Below, piece after piece: positions 15,770 to 23,501 of a stretch of 34,123 nucleotides of DNA (position 1 is the first letter of the stretch; each line of letters begins with the position of its first letter). The notes under the pieces were generated by a model. That model was not told where the DNA came from and made no database searches. It saw nothing but the letters and a program-made list of their open reading frames with translations. The DNA lies in contig DASUGH010000064.1 of assembly GCA_036274155.1 (NCBI GenBank), positions 1-34,123 of the forward strand, in the 5' to 3' direction. The translations under genes were made by a program, and so were the position numbers. Source of the DNA: Gp6-AA40 sp036274155 (lineage in GTDB: Bacteria > Acidobacteriota > Vicinamibacteria > Vicinamibacterales > UBA2999).

Positions 15770-17251
15770 CTAACCTGTCGACATCTTCGACGCATCATCG
15801 GCGCGAAACAGCTCCGCTACCTGCGGCTTCACGACTTTTCCCATCGCATTGCGCGGGAGCGCGTCGACCGAGGTCAGCGCCCTCGGAATCTTGTAGGGCG
15901 CCAGCTGCGGCTTCGCCCACTGCTGCAGGTCCTGAAGCGTGACCGTGGCCCCCGGACGGAGTTCGACGGCAAGCGCGACACGCTCTCCCCATTCAGGGTC
16001 GTCTACGCCGACGACGGCGCACTCGGCAATCGCCGGGTGTGCGCGCAGGACCGCTTCGATCTCGAGGGCCGACACCTTGAACCCGCCGGTCTTGATGATG
16101 TCGACGCTCGTCCGGCCGAGCAGGCGGTACGAACCGTCCTCGACGACCGCCACGTCCCCCGTCCGAAACCATCCATCGCGGAACGCCGCCCTCGTCTCGT
16201 CCGGCCGCTGCCAGTACTCCGAGAAGACCGACGGCCCGCGCACCTCGAGCTCCCCGGCCGTACCATCCGCGACCGCAGCACCGCCTTCGTCTACCAGCCG
16301 GACCTCGACACCTGGCAGCGGCGTACCGACGAATCCCGGACGGCGAACGCCCGAGAGCGGGTTCGCAAGAGCCATCCCGATCTCCGTCATGCCGTAACGC
16401 TCGAGGAGCACGTGCCCACTGATCTCGCGCCAGCGCTCGAGTGTCTGTACCGGCAGCGCGGCCGAGCCGGACATCATCAGCCTGAGCTGACGGACGCCAT
16501 CCGACCGCCGCCGCCGCTCCTCGGCGGAAGCCGCGTCCCACGACGCGATCAGCCGGTGATACATCGTCGGGACGGCGGTGAACACCGTGATCTTCCCCGA
16601 TGCCAGCCGGTCCCAGATGGCCTCGGTTTCGAACGGGCGGATCTCACAGGTGGCGCGCACGGCGAGCGCCGACCCCAGTCCGTTGATGATGCCGTGCACA
16701 TGATGGAGCGGCAGCGCGAGCAGCAGCCGATCGGCTGGCGTCCACTCCCAGGCGCCGACGAGCGACGCAATCTGGGCACCGATGGTGGCGTGGTTGCTGA
16801 CGACGCCTTTCGGACGGCCGGTCGTACCGCTGGTATAGACGATCATGGCCCTCCGGCTCGCACCGATGTGCGCCGGGACGGCGGCGGGCGCCGCTTGCAG
16901 CGCGTCGGCCGAGAGGAGGAAGCGTGCGCCGGCACCGTGAGCGAGCGGCTCGAGGGCGCCAGCCGCCGCAGCATCCGCGATCACGACGCTCGCCCCGGAG
17001 TCGCGGATCACGTAGTCGAGCTCGGCTGGGGGGTGCGTCACAGCCAGCGGAACGGCCACGCCACCGGCTCGCCAAATCCCGCGCTGAATCGCAGGATAGG
17101 CACAGCCAGGCGTCACCAGGAAGGCCACGCGCGCTTCCTCGAGATCGTCGCGGCCTTCGAGCAGCGCCGATGCCACGCGGCGCGATGCCGAGTCGAGGTC
17201 GGAATAATTGAAGATGCCGTCACGTCCGATGACGGCGAGTCCGTGGGCCAT
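15770..17251 (-). CDS. AMP-forming acyl-CoA synthetase, malonyl-CoA synthetase (MatB/ACSF3)-like
   Basis: This ANL-superfamily ligase of about 493 residues activates a carboxylic acid as acyl-AMP and transfers it to CoA. Visible motifs in order are the P-loop YTSGTTGRPKGV, LPLHHVHGIINGL, MSGSAALP, ERYGMTEIGMALANP, WFRTGDVAV, LGRTSVDIIKTGGFKVSALEIE, and the C-terminal lysine motif PRNAMGKVVK. The HHVHGIIN and GMTEIGMALANP signatures resemble MatB/ACSF3, suggesting malonate or methylmalonate as substrate. This is likely but not proven. I chose ATG17251 because a TATAGT hexamer lies 8 nt upstream; TTG17257 is the alternative. It is divergent from bcp. Confidence 0.88.
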   Translation of the reverse strand: MAHGLAVIGRDGIFNYSDLDSASRRVASALLEGRDDLEEARVAFLVTPGCAYPAIQRGIWRAGGVAVPLAVTHPPAELDYVIRDSGASVVIADAAAAGALEPLAHGAGARFLLSADALQAAPAAVPAHIGASRRAMIVYTSGTTGRPKGVVSNHATIGAQIASLVGAWEWTPADRLLLALPLHHVHGIINGLGSALAVRATCEIRPFETEAIWDRLASGKITVFTAVPTMYHRLIASWDAASAEERRRRSDGVRQLRLMMSGSAALPVQTLERWREISGHVLLERYGMTEIGMALANPLSGVRRPGFVGTPLPGVEVRLVDEGGAAVADGTAGELEVRGPSVFSEYWQRPDETRAAFRDGWFRTGDVAVVEDGSYRLLGRTSVDIIKTGGFKVSALEIEAVLRAHPAIAECAVVGVDDPEWGERVALAVELRPGATVTLQDLQQWAKPQLAPYKIPRALTSVDALPRNAMGKVVKPQVAELFRADDASKMSTG

Positions 17252-17259
17252 TGGCAAGC

Positions 17260-17269
17260 ACTATATGAT
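17260..17269. promoter_or_regulatory. Overlapping divergent -10 hexamers (acyl-CoA synthetase / bcp)
   Basis: Plus strand: TATGAT (17264-17269), 26 nt before the bcp GTG. Minus strand: TATAGT (17265-17260), 8 nt before ATG17251. Each matches TATAAT at five of six positions. They overlap, so the two polymerases would exclude one another. The -35 elements are not convincing. Confidence 0.45.
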
Positions 17270-17295
17270 CGCTCGGATCGCTTGGGAGAGACACT

Positions 17296-17757
17296 GTGCC
17301 GCTCATCGAACCGGGAAAGAAAGCGCCTGCCTTCGCCTTGAAAGACCAGAACGGAACGTTGCACCGGCTGTCGGACTACGCCGGCCGTCCGCTGGTGCTC
17401 TACTTCTACCCGAAGGACGACACGCCCGGCTGCACGCAGGAAGCCTGCGACTTCGAAACGCAGCTGCCGGCCTTCAAATCGGCGAAGGCGGCGGTGCTGG
17501 GTGTGAGCATCCTCGACGAGAAGAGCAAAGCACGGTTCGCCAGCAAACATGGCGTGACCTTTCCGTTGCTCGCCGATGCCGACCACGAGGTTGCGGAGAA
17601 GTACGGCGTGTGGCAGGAGAAAGCACGCTACGGACGGAAGTACATGGGGGTTGTCCGCACGACGTACCTGATCGGCACGGACGGAAAGGTCGTGCGGCGC
17701 TGGGACAAGGTCAACGTCGATGGCCACGCCGACGAGGTGAGCGAAGCCATCGCGTGA
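17296..17757 (+). CDS. bcp: Thiol peroxidase, Bcp-type peroxiredoxin
   Basis: This 153-residue protein has the full Bcp/PrxQ pattern: YFYPKDDTPGCTQEACDF, with peroxidatic C46 and resolving C51 five residues later, and the downstream RTTYLIGTDGKV strand. Bcp enzymes reduce H2O2 and organic hydroperoxides in the cytoplasm using thioredoxin. The start is GTG17296, preceded by a good Shine-Dalgarno (GGGAGAG). It is divergent from the acyl-CoA synthetase, with overlapping -10 elements between them. No peroxide-regulator gene is nearby. Confidence 0.95.
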   Translation: MPLIEPGKKAPAFALKDQNGTLHRLSDYAGRPLVLYFYPKDDTPGCTQEACDFETQLPAFKSAKAAVLGVSILDEKSKARFASKHGVTFPLLADADHEVAEKYGVWQEKARYGRKYMGVVRTTYLIGTDGKVVRRWDKVNVDGHADEVSEAIA

Positions 17758-17796
17758 GAGTCACAGGCAGCCAGCTCTCACCCCTCGGGGAGCCGC

Positions 17797-18570
17797 TCAG
17801 TCGCTCGCCGGCGTATCGCCCTTGCCGAGGCGCTGCCGCGCCTTGTCCACGTCGCGGTGAAAGACGAACAGGCGGTCGGCGTTCCCCTCCGGATCGGTGA
17901 AGTCGTACTGCTTGCCGCTCCGCAGCTTCACCCGCAGCGTCTTCTGAAGATAGTCGACTTCGAATTTCTCCAGGTCGTTCAGTCCCGCCATGAACCCGTC
18001 TTCCTTGTTGGACGTCTCATAGCGCAACCCCTGAGGCGTGCCGGTGAGCTGCCCCGAGCACGACCCGAGGCGATGCTTGTGAACGACGGCCAGCGACGCG
18101 TCGAGGCGAACCTCGCGGAGGCGGACGGTGATGTCGCGCGGGCCCGGCGTCACCTCGATGGTCTCCGCAACCCCATCGAGGCCTTCGGCCGACACGTTGA
18201 GGCGATGCGTGCCAGGCGTGACCGAGGTGGTGAGCGGAACACGCCCGACGAACGTTCGGTCGATGAAGACCTGCGCGCCGGCGACGTCGCTGTCGATGTG
18301 CAGGATGCCGGCAGACGGGTCCGCCGCCTCGGCAGGCGCCGGCGGCTCCGGCTCGGCGCTCACACGACGATCCGGCCGCGGCTCGGCCTTCGGAGCGGCC
18401 GGCGCGGCCGGCGAGGGACTCGGACGCGCCGGCGCCGGCTCAGGTGAGGCCGGCGCCGTGGCGACAACCGACTCGTTCGCCGCCGGCTGGTGCCGGACGA
18501 GCACGAAGAAGGCGGCACCCGTGACGAGCGCAGCGCAGGCGACCGCAATCAACAGGACGGTACGATTCAC
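17797..18570 (-). CDS. PEGA-domain membrane-anchored protein
   Basis: This 257-residue protein (from GTG18570) has one N-terminal transmembrane segment (about residues 5-25) and a long Pro/Ala/Glu-rich linker (about 35-85). A PEGA domain follows (about 88-155; GAQVFIDRTFVGRVPL then TPGTHRLNVSAEG), then a C-terminal domain of about 95 residues (SLAVVHKHRLGSCSGQL to the end) that looks beta-rich, PH- or GRAM-like. PEGA domains are surface or periplasmic beta-sandwiches linked to envelope proteins. The frame extends upstream to 18630 through repeats, which I exclude. Ligand and function are unknown. Confidence 0.78.
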   Translation of the reverse strand: MNRTVLLIAVACAALVTGAAFFVLVRHQPAANESVVATAPASPEPAPARPSPSPAAPAAPKAEPRPDRRVSAEPEPPAPAEAADPSAGILHIDSDVAGAQVFIDRTFVGRVPLTTSVTPGTHRLNVSAEGLDGVAETIEVTPGPRDITVRLREVRLDASLAVVHKHRLGSCSGQLTGTPQGLRYETSNKEDGFMAGLNDLEKFEVDYLQKTLRVKLRSGKQYDFTDPEGNADRLFVFHRDVDKARQRLGKGDTPASD

Positions 18571-18595
18571 GAATCCACTATAGGACAGAACGACT

Positions 18596-18697
18596 CGAAC
18601 CCACCTCCGCCGCGGCATGGCGGCAAACAATCCGAACCCACCTCCGCCAAGGCAACGGCGGGCAAGCGGTCCGAACGATCCGAACGATCCGAACGAT
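18596..18697. repeat. Composite short repeats
   Basis: Two copies of CGAACCCACCTCCGCC (18596-18611 and 18633-18648) lie 37 bp apart, each followed by a related G-rich tail. Then come three exact tandem copies of the 9-mer CCGAACGAT (18671-18679, 18680-18688, 18689-18697). The array fills the space between the PEGA gene start and the peptidoglycan-hydrolase stop. From memory, similar CTCCGCCAAGGC and CCGAACGAT sequences recur in Acidobacteriota genomes; this was not verified. Confidence 0.7.
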
Positions 18698-18698
18698 C

Positions 18699-20282
18699 TT
18701 AAGCAAACCTTACGTGCAGATGATTGTCGTGACCGGCAAACGGCTTGGTGAGGCCGTCGCCGACAAGCAGCGCATCGTTGAAGAGGATGGCCACGCGTGG
18801 AAACAGCCGCCGGATCAGCACCACGAGCTCTCGCGTCAGCGCATGATCGTACGCGGGGTCGCTGATGTTCGTGGCGCCCGGCGCTCCTCCATGCCGGAAG
18901 GGCCGGAGATCGACATCGCGGCCGTCCTTGTGCGCCGAATGCGGCGGAAACGCGCCGCCCCCCTTTCGACTGATGTCACCGACGAAGATCGGAAAGACGT
19001 GCGTCTCGGCCCACGCGGCGCCAAGCGTCTGGATGGCGAGCACGGTCGACGCCAGTCCGAATTGATCGGCGCCCCCAGGCTCGCGATTGAAAGTCGCAAA
19101 GCCGCGGCCAGCCGCCGGCAGCACCGTGTCCACCGCCGAACCACTCGTGGGCACGAGCGGCGACGCCGGTGGCACTGCCGTCAGCAGCGCCCGGTAGGTG
19201 GCGACGCTCAGCACACCACTCGGGTCGAGACCCTGTTGCGCCTGAAACTGGCGCAGCGCGTCCTCGGTGAGGCTGTCGAACGTGCCGGCTGCCGCAGCAG
19301 CTTGTGCGTTCGTGAGGTTGCCGAGCCGGACCAGCCGCTGCTGGAGGCTGCTGACCGCCGGCCCCACGCTGCCGCGACTCAGTCCGTCGTTGAGCTGCCG
19401 GATCACCCGGCGGCTCTCGACTTCGCAGACGGCGTTCGCAATCAGGCCGTTGGCCGACTGAAAGTCCTTGAGCGCCCGCTCGGTGCGCGGTCCGAACACG
19501 CCCGGGCCGCCCGCCTTTTCTTCCGCACGAAGGTGCCCCAACGCAATCAGTTCGTCCTGGAGCGCTTCGACTTCGGGCCCTGTCGATCCGCGCCGGAGGA
19601 TCTCGCCAGACCCTCCACCCGCCGAGGTCAACAGCTCACGCACCTTGAAGGATGCGTCGAAGACGGTGATCCGTCCATCGCCGTCGATGTCGAGACCGCG
19701 GTTCTGAGTGAACGCCACGCTGGGGCGCTCGAAGAGCACGAAGCCGCTGCCCTTGCCCACGGCTTTCGGCAGCAGCACCGCCATGTATGTGTCTTCAATC
19801 GTCGTGAGGCGGCCCTTGAACGGCCGAAAGTACTTCTCCACGAAGTCGAGCTGCGCTTCCGCCGTCATGGCGGCAAGGGCCGACGTCGTCGTGCCGAGCG
19901 CGCGCGCCGTCACCGGCATGAACTGAATGAGACCGACTGCACCGCTGCCTGCGGCGTTGAGAATCGAGGGGCTGAACGTGCCGGCAGACTCGAAGCTCAT
20001 CACCGCCAGCATGAAATTCGGGTTCACCTCGAGGCGGCCGGCAATCTGCAGGACCTTGTGGCGAAACGCCGGCGTGGTCTTTTCGACGCCGCGGATCGGA
20101 AGCAGCGCAAACCGTTCGGCACCAGCGGTTCCAGCGGCCGCGGCGCGGGCCCGTGCGGTCACGGCGGAAGCGGACCGCGCTCGACCTGCCACAGCGATGC
20201 CTCGCGACCGGCTCGATGTAAGACGTCGCGTGACTGCTCGTTTCCTGCTCCGCGGACCTGACCGTTTCCGTTTCGTCGGCAT
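18699..20282 (-). CDS. Multidomain peptidoglycan hydrolase: SLT-like + two PG-binding domains + MepA-like endopeptidase
   Basis: This 527-residue protein has a Shine-Dalgarno (GAGGAGC) before ATG20282. Order: an Arg/Ala-rich N-terminus (1-58); a lytic-transglycosylase-like domain (about 70-185; candidate catalytic E98 in SFESAGTFSPS, then GAVGLIQFMPVTARAL); an EF-hand/dockerin-like loop D198-D200-D202-D209; two peptidoglycan-binding-like domains (about 230-285 and 303-368); and a C-terminal penicillin-insensitive murein endopeptidase-like domain. The last shows H448/H451, GRDVDLRPF with D455/D457, and HDNHLHVRF with H518/H521/H523, presumably zinc ligands. It could cut both glycan and peptide bonds of murein. 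No ordinary signal peptide is visible, so the export route is unclear. The fusion is unusual. Confidence 0.85.
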   Translation of the reverse strand: MPTKRKRSGPRSRKRAVTRRLTSSRSRGIAVAGRARSASAVTARARAAAAGTAGAERFALLPIRGVEKTTPAFRHKVLQIAGRLEVNPNFMLAVMSFESAGTFSPSILNAAGSGAVGLIQFMPVTARALGTTTSALAAMTAEAQLDFVEKYFRPFKGRLTTIEDTYMAVLLPKAVGKGSGFVLFERPSVAFTQNRGLDIDGDGRITVFDASFKVRELLTSAGGGSGEILRRGSTGPEVEALQDELIALGHLRAEEKAGGPGVFGPRTERALKDFQSANGLIANAVCEVESRRVIRQLNDGLSRGSVGPAVSSLQQRLVRLGNLTNAQAAAAAGTFDSLTEDALRQFQAQQGLDPSGVLSVATYRALLTAVPPASPLVPTSGSAVDTVLPAAGRGFATFNREPGGADQFGLASTVLAIQTLGAAWAETHVFPIFVGDISRKGGGAFPPHSAHKDGRDVDLRPFRHGGAPGATNISDPAYDHALTRELVVLIRRLFPRVAILFNDALLVGDGLTKPFAGHDNHLHVRFA

Positions 20283-20310
20283 TCGAGCTCCTCGGACTCC
20301 GAGTTGGTAG

Positions 20311-20967
20311 TCACACCGTCACGGCGCGGCGAATCTCCGGCACCTCGACGATCCGGATCGCGCCTGGCGCCGGCGGATGCTCCACGGCGGCCACGAGCGC
20401 CGCCACCATCTGGGCGAGCGTCACGAGCCCGAGACGCTCGGCGCCTGCCCGAAGCGACGGCACGAGTCGAGCCGCCGCGTAGATCGGCACCAGCGCGATC
20501 GGCCAGCGGTGCCCGGGACCAAGCACATACCACGGCCTGAGGATGGTTGCCGTCAGGCCCGCCGATCGGATTGCCGCCTCTCCTGCCGAGCGCACCTCGA
20601 CGTACGCCCGCATCAGCGGCGCCGGGTGCGCCACGCTGACATAGACCAGCTGCAACGCGCCGCGGCTCCGCGCCGCGTGAACGGCGGCGTTGATCGATGG
20701 AGCATCCACACGCTGGAACTCGGCGGCTTTGGATGGCGACGGGTGCGGTGTGCCGACCAGTTGGACGATCGTGTCACCCGGCCGGACCGCCGCGGAGTAC
20801 GAGCCGGGTTCGAGCGCGTCGCCCAGCACTGTCGCTGCACCGGCTGGCACCCTGCTCACCGAGGCTGCTCGCGTGAGCACGCGCACGTCGTGCTTCCTCG
20901 CCACGAGGACCGTGACGAGGGCCCGGCCCACGTAGCCGGTCCCTCCCGCGACCAGCACCGACGGCAT
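20311..20967 (-). CDS. Atypical SDR / NmrA-like NAD(P)-binding protein
   Basis: This 218-residue protein begins with a Rossmann fold: VLVAGGTGYVGRALV gives the GxxGxxG dinucleotide motif (about residues 8-14). Downstream segments VYVSVAHPAPLMRAYVEVR and TILRPWYVLGPGHRWP match the atypical extended SDRs related to NmrA and NDUFA9. The catalytic YxxxK is changed to YVEVR, so it may bind a nucleotide without classical dehydrogenase activity. Its stop lies 28 bp upstream of the peptidoglycan-hydrolase start on the same strand, so the two may be co-transcribed. The substrate is unknown. Confidence 0.85.
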   Translation of the reverse strand: MPSVLVAGGTGYVGRALVTVLVARKHDVRVLTRAASVSRVPAGAATVLGDALEPGSYSAAVRPGDTIVQLVGTPHPSPSKAAEFQRVDAPSINAAVHAARSRGALQLVYVSVAHPAPLMRAYVEVRSAGEAAIRSAGLTATILRPWYVLGPGHRWPIALVPIYAAARLVPSLRAGAERLGLVTLAQMVAALVAAVEHPPAPGAIRIVEVPEIRRAVTV

Positions 20968-21106
20968 CAGCTAGCGCTCCAGCGCAACAGCGTCACAGAA
21001 ACGCGTTCAGCTTGCATCGACGATTGTTTCCGCACGATAGTGGCGGTTTCGGAAGATGCGTGACAGCTGACACACACGACGTGCAGATAAGCGAGAGGTT
21101 TGACAC

Positions 21107-21586
21107 ATGTCGAAAGCAAAGAGCGCCGTGCCAGAGGGCCTTCACACCATCACGCCGCACCTGACCCTGGACAATGCGGCACAGACGATTGACTGGTACA
21201 AGAAAGCGCTGGGCGCCGAGGAATTGCGCCGCAGTGCCGGTCCCGACGGCAAGATCTTGCACGCCGAGCTGAAGATCGGCAACTCGCACTTCATGCTCAA
21301 CGATGTTATGGGGGGCGGGAAAGGGCCGAAGGCTTATGGCGGTTCGCCGGCGTCGTTCTGGATATACGTGGACGACTGCGACACCCTCTTCAATCGGGCA
21401 GTTGGCGCGGGTGCCACGGTGCAGATGCCGCTCGACAATCAGTTCTGGGGAGACCGGGCCGGCGCCTTCGCCGATCCCGAGGGCATCAGCTGGTGGGTCG
21501 CCACGCGGAAGGAGGACCTCACCACCGCGGAGATACAAGAGCGTTTCGCCGAATTCATGAAACAGCTGTCGCAGGCGACGCCGTAG
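21107..21586 (+). CDS. VOC-family (glyoxalase/PhnB-like) protein
   Basis: This 159-residue protein has two beta-alpha-beta-beta-beta modules. The first contains TPHLTLDNAAQTIDWYKKAL and ELKIGNSHFMLNDV; the second contains FWIYVDDCDTLFNRAVGAGA, WGDRAGAFADPEGISWWVAT. This is the PhnB/YdcF-like subgroup of the vicinal-oxygen-chelate superfamily. Candidate metal-site residues include the His in ILHAELKIG and the Glu in DPEG. Functions in the family range from lyases to antibiotic resistance, so none is assigned. A Shine-Dalgarno (GAGAGG) precedes ATG21107. A GC-rich palindrome follows the stop. Confidence 0.9.
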   Translation: MSKAKSAVPEGLHTITPHLTLDNAAQTIDWYKKALGAEELRRSAGPDGKILHAELKIGNSHFMLNDVMGGGKGPKAYGGSPASFWIYVDDCDTLFNRAVGAGATVQMPLDNQFWGDRAGAFADPEGISWWVATRKEDLTTAEIQERFAEFMKQLSQATP

Positions 21587-21603
21587 CGCGAGAGACACGG
21601 ACT

Positions 21604-21620
21604 CCGGGCTCGGAGCCCGG
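21604..21620. terminator. GC palindrome after the VOC gene
   Basis: CCGGGCTC-G-GAGCCCGG is an 8-bp inverted repeat with essentially no spacer, 18 bp after the VOC stop and followed by GCCTTTAC. It could end transcription before the DUF4159 cluster. The lack of loop and T-run makes this weak. Its CGGGCTCGG text resembles the repeats at 34074-34123. Confidence 0.35.
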
Positions 21621-21672
21621 GCCTTTACAGCACCCGAATCCGAAGCCTGGAGCCTCGGAGCACCGAGCGGTG

Positions 21673-21678
21673 TAGACT
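21673..21678 (+). promoter_or_regulatory. -10-like hexamer of the first tandem DUF4159 gene
   Basis: TAGACT lies 7 nt before GTG21686, the position where the two following paralogues carry TAAGAT. No Shine-Dalgarno is present, so a leaderless transcript is inferred. The match to TATAAT is only moderate. Confidence 0.3.
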
Positions 21679-21685
21679 TGTGCCC

Positions 21686-22492
21686 GTGTCCGGCGTCTCC
21701 TGGAAGCCGTGGCGTGTGGCGCTTGCGGTGGTGGTCCTCGCGGCCCTCGCCACTCAGGTCGAAGCGCAGCGCCGACGCTCCTTCGGGGGCGCCAGGATCG
21801 CCACCGCCGACGACTTCGACGGCCGCTTCCACTTTTGCCGCGTGGTGTTCGACGGCGGCAGCTGGAGCGTCGACTGGCCGCGCGCCGATATCAATCTGTC
21901 TATCAGGCTCTCGGAGCTCACCAAGACGACGGTCAGCCAGAGCGACGGCGGCGAGCCGAATCATCTGCTGGTGCGGCTCACCGACCCCGAGATGTTCAGC
22001 TGCCCGTTCATCATGATGACCGAGGTCGGGAGGGCCTATTTCTCCCCTGAGGAGGCGGCGCGCCTGCGTGACTACCTGCTGAAGGGCGGCTTCCTCTGGG
22101 CCGACGACTTCTGGGGCACCGATGCCTGGGAGTGGTGGGAAGAGCAGTTCAGCCAGGTGCTGCCGCCCCAGGACTACCCAATCGTCGATCTCGACCCGAG
22201 TCATCCGTTGTTCCGGTCGCACTTCGTCGTCAAACAGGCGCCGCAGATCGCATCGATCAATTTCTGGTACGGGAACAACGGCAGCACTTCCGAGCGCGGT
22301 GCCGACAGCGCCGAGGTGCACGTCCGCGCGGTCCTGAACCGTCAGGGGCAGATCATGGCGCTCATGACGCACAACACCGACTTCGGTGACTCCTTCGAGC
22401 GCGAGGGCGACGACCCCACCTACTTCCTGAACTTCTCGGTGCCTGGCTACGCCTTCGGCATCAACACGCTCCTATACGCCATGACGCACTAG
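21686..22492 (+). CDS. Secreted DUF4159 protein, tandem copy 1
   Basis: This 268-residue protein (from GTG21686; GTG21680 would add two residues) has a signal peptide (about residues 1-26, ending VEA) and one DUF4159 domain. Shared motifs are FHFCRVVFDGG, WPRADINLSIRLSELTKTTV, FSCPFIMMTEVG, LLKGGFLWADDFWGTDAWEW, LPPQDYPIVDL, LMTHNTDFGDSFEREGDDP, and the end LLYAMTH. It lacks the roughly 8-residue insertion after the first cysteine motif that copies 2 and 3 share. Copies 1-3 are consecutive on the same strand with 60-91 bp gaps and each has its own -10-like box. The domain's activity is unknown; periplasmic or extracellular location is inferred from the signal peptide. Confidence 0.85.
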   Translation: MSGVSWKPWRVALAVVVLAALATQVEAQRRRSFGGARIATADDFDGRFHFCRVVFDGGSWSVDWPRADINLSIRLSELTKTTVSQSDGGEPNHLLVRLTDPEMFSCPFIMMTEVGRAYFSPEEAARLRDYLLKGGFLWADDFWGTDAWEWWEEQFSQVLPPQDYPIVDLDPSHPLFRSHFVVKQAPQIASINFWYGNNGSTSERGADSAEVHVRAVLNRQGQIMALMTHNTDFGDSFEREGDDPTYFLNFSVPGYAFGINTLLYAMTH

Positions 22493-22540
22493 GCGGACTG
22501 CCTTCGCAGCCCGTCAGAGCCTCACACGGCCTGCTAGGCA

Positions 22541-22546
22541 TAAGAT
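22541..22546 (+). promoter_or_regulatory. -10-like TAAGAT of tandem DUF4159 copy 2
   Basis: TAAGAT lies exactly 6 nt before GTG22553, the same hexamer and spacing as copy 3. No Shine-Dalgarno is present. Conservation between paralogues supports function, probably giving leaderless mRNA. Confidence 0.45.
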
Positions 22547-22552
22547 AGGAAC

Positions 22553-23410
22553 GTGCTCTCGATGCGCTTCCATCGGCCGTCCCGGCGGCGGCACTGGGCT
22601 CTGCTGGCGGCCGTCGGTCTGGCTCTGCTGGCCCTGGCCCCGCAGCTCGAAGCACAGCTGCGCCGCGGCATCCGCAGCTTTGGGAGTACCCGTGTCGCAC
22701 GGGAAGACGACTTCGATGGCCGATTCCACTTCTGCCGCATCGCCTTCCGTAACGGCCTCGGCGGCGACATCGAGAGCGGCAGCTGGGAGGTCGACTGGCC
22801 ACGCGCCGACATCAACCTCTCCATCCGGCTCTCGGAGCTGACGAAGACCCCGGTCAGCATGGACGAGGACCGCCAGCCGAACAATCTCCTGCTGCAGCTC
22901 ACCTCGCCGGAGATCTTCAACTGTCCTTTCATCATGATGACCGAGGTCGGCGCGGCCGATCTGAGCGACCAGGAGATCGCGAACCTGCGCCTGTACCTGC
23001 TCAAGGGCGGCTTCCTGTGGGCCGACGACTTCTGGGGCACCGATGCCTGGGAGTGGTGGGAGTCGGTGATGCACAAGGTGCTGCCACCCGACCAGTACCC
23101 GATCATCATGCTGACGCCCGACCACCCGTTGTTCAGGGCGCAGTTCGTGGTCAAGGACACGCCGCAGATCGCCAACATCCTGCACTGGTCGCGTTACGGT
23201 GACGGCATGGAGCGCGGCAACGACAGCCCGCGCGCCGATACGCGCGCCGTGCTCGACAGTCACGGCCGCATCATGGCGTTGATGACGCACAACACCGACT
23301 TCGGCGACTCCTTCGAGCGCGAAGCGGATGACCCGGCCTACTTCCTCCAGAACTCGGTGCCCGGGTACGCCTTCGGCATCAACGCGCTCCTCTACGCGAT
23401 GACCCATTAG
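22553..23410 (+). CDS. Secreted DUF4159 protein, tandem copy 2
   Basis: This 285-residue protein has a basic N-terminus (MRFHRPSRRR) and signal peptide (about residues 14-36, ending LEA), then DUF4159. It contains FHFCRIAFRNG with an insertion (LGGDIESGS), then WPRADINLSIRLSELTKTPV, FNCPFIMMTEVGAADL, LLKGGFLWADDFWGTDAWEW, LTPDHPLFRAQFVVK and LMTHNTDFGDSFEREADDP. Its central region is almost identical to copy 1 at DNA level around the GGFLWADDFWG coding stretch, pointing to recent duplication or gene conversion. GTG22553 is the likely start; ATG22562 is the alternative. Confidence 0.85.
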   Translation: MLSMRFHRPSRRRHWALLAAVGLALLALAPQLEAQLRRGIRSFGSTRVAREDDFDGRFHFCRIAFRNGLGGDIESGSWEVDWPRADINLSIRLSELTKTPVSMDEDRQPNNLLLQLTSPEIFNCPFIMMTEVGAADLSDQEIANLRLYLLKGGFLWADDFWGTDAWEWWESVMHKVLPPDQYPIIMLTPDHPLFRAQFVVKDTPQIANILHWSRYGDGMERGNDSPRADTRAVLDSHGRIMALMTHNTDFGDSFEREADDPAYFLQNSVPGYAFGINALLYAMTH

Positions 23411-23489
23411 CGAGACGCAGGCGCCTCTGTTTCCTCCGCCCTGCGAAGTCCTTCATCGCGCCTGGTCTGAGGCGGAGCCGCGCCGGGAC

Positions 23490-23495
23490 TAAGAT
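23490..23495 (+). promoter_or_regulatory. -10-like TAAGAT of tandem DUF4159 copy 3
   Basis: TAAGAT lies 6 nt before GTG23502, the same arrangement as copy 2. There is no Shine-Dalgarno. It supports separate, probably leaderless, transcription of each paralogue. Confidence 0.45.
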
Positions 23496-23501
23496 AGAAC
23501 C

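Noticed and set aside
15698..17341. A 547-codon plus-strand frame opposite the acyl-CoA synthetase.
   Set aside because: The minus strand carries all ANL-superfamily motifs; the plus frame has none.
17781..17790. CCCCTCGGGG as a terminator after bcp.
   Set aside because: A 4-bp stem with a 2-nt loop is too small to form a stable hairpin, and no T-run follows.
18714..20261. A 515-codon plus-strand frame opposite the peptidoglycan hydrolase.
   Set aside because: It has no domain signature, while the opposite strand encodes clear catalytic and PG-binding motifs.
20968..21106. A small gene between the SDR and VOC genes.
   Set aside because: The 139 bp show no coding frame with a credible start; they fit a divergent promoter region.
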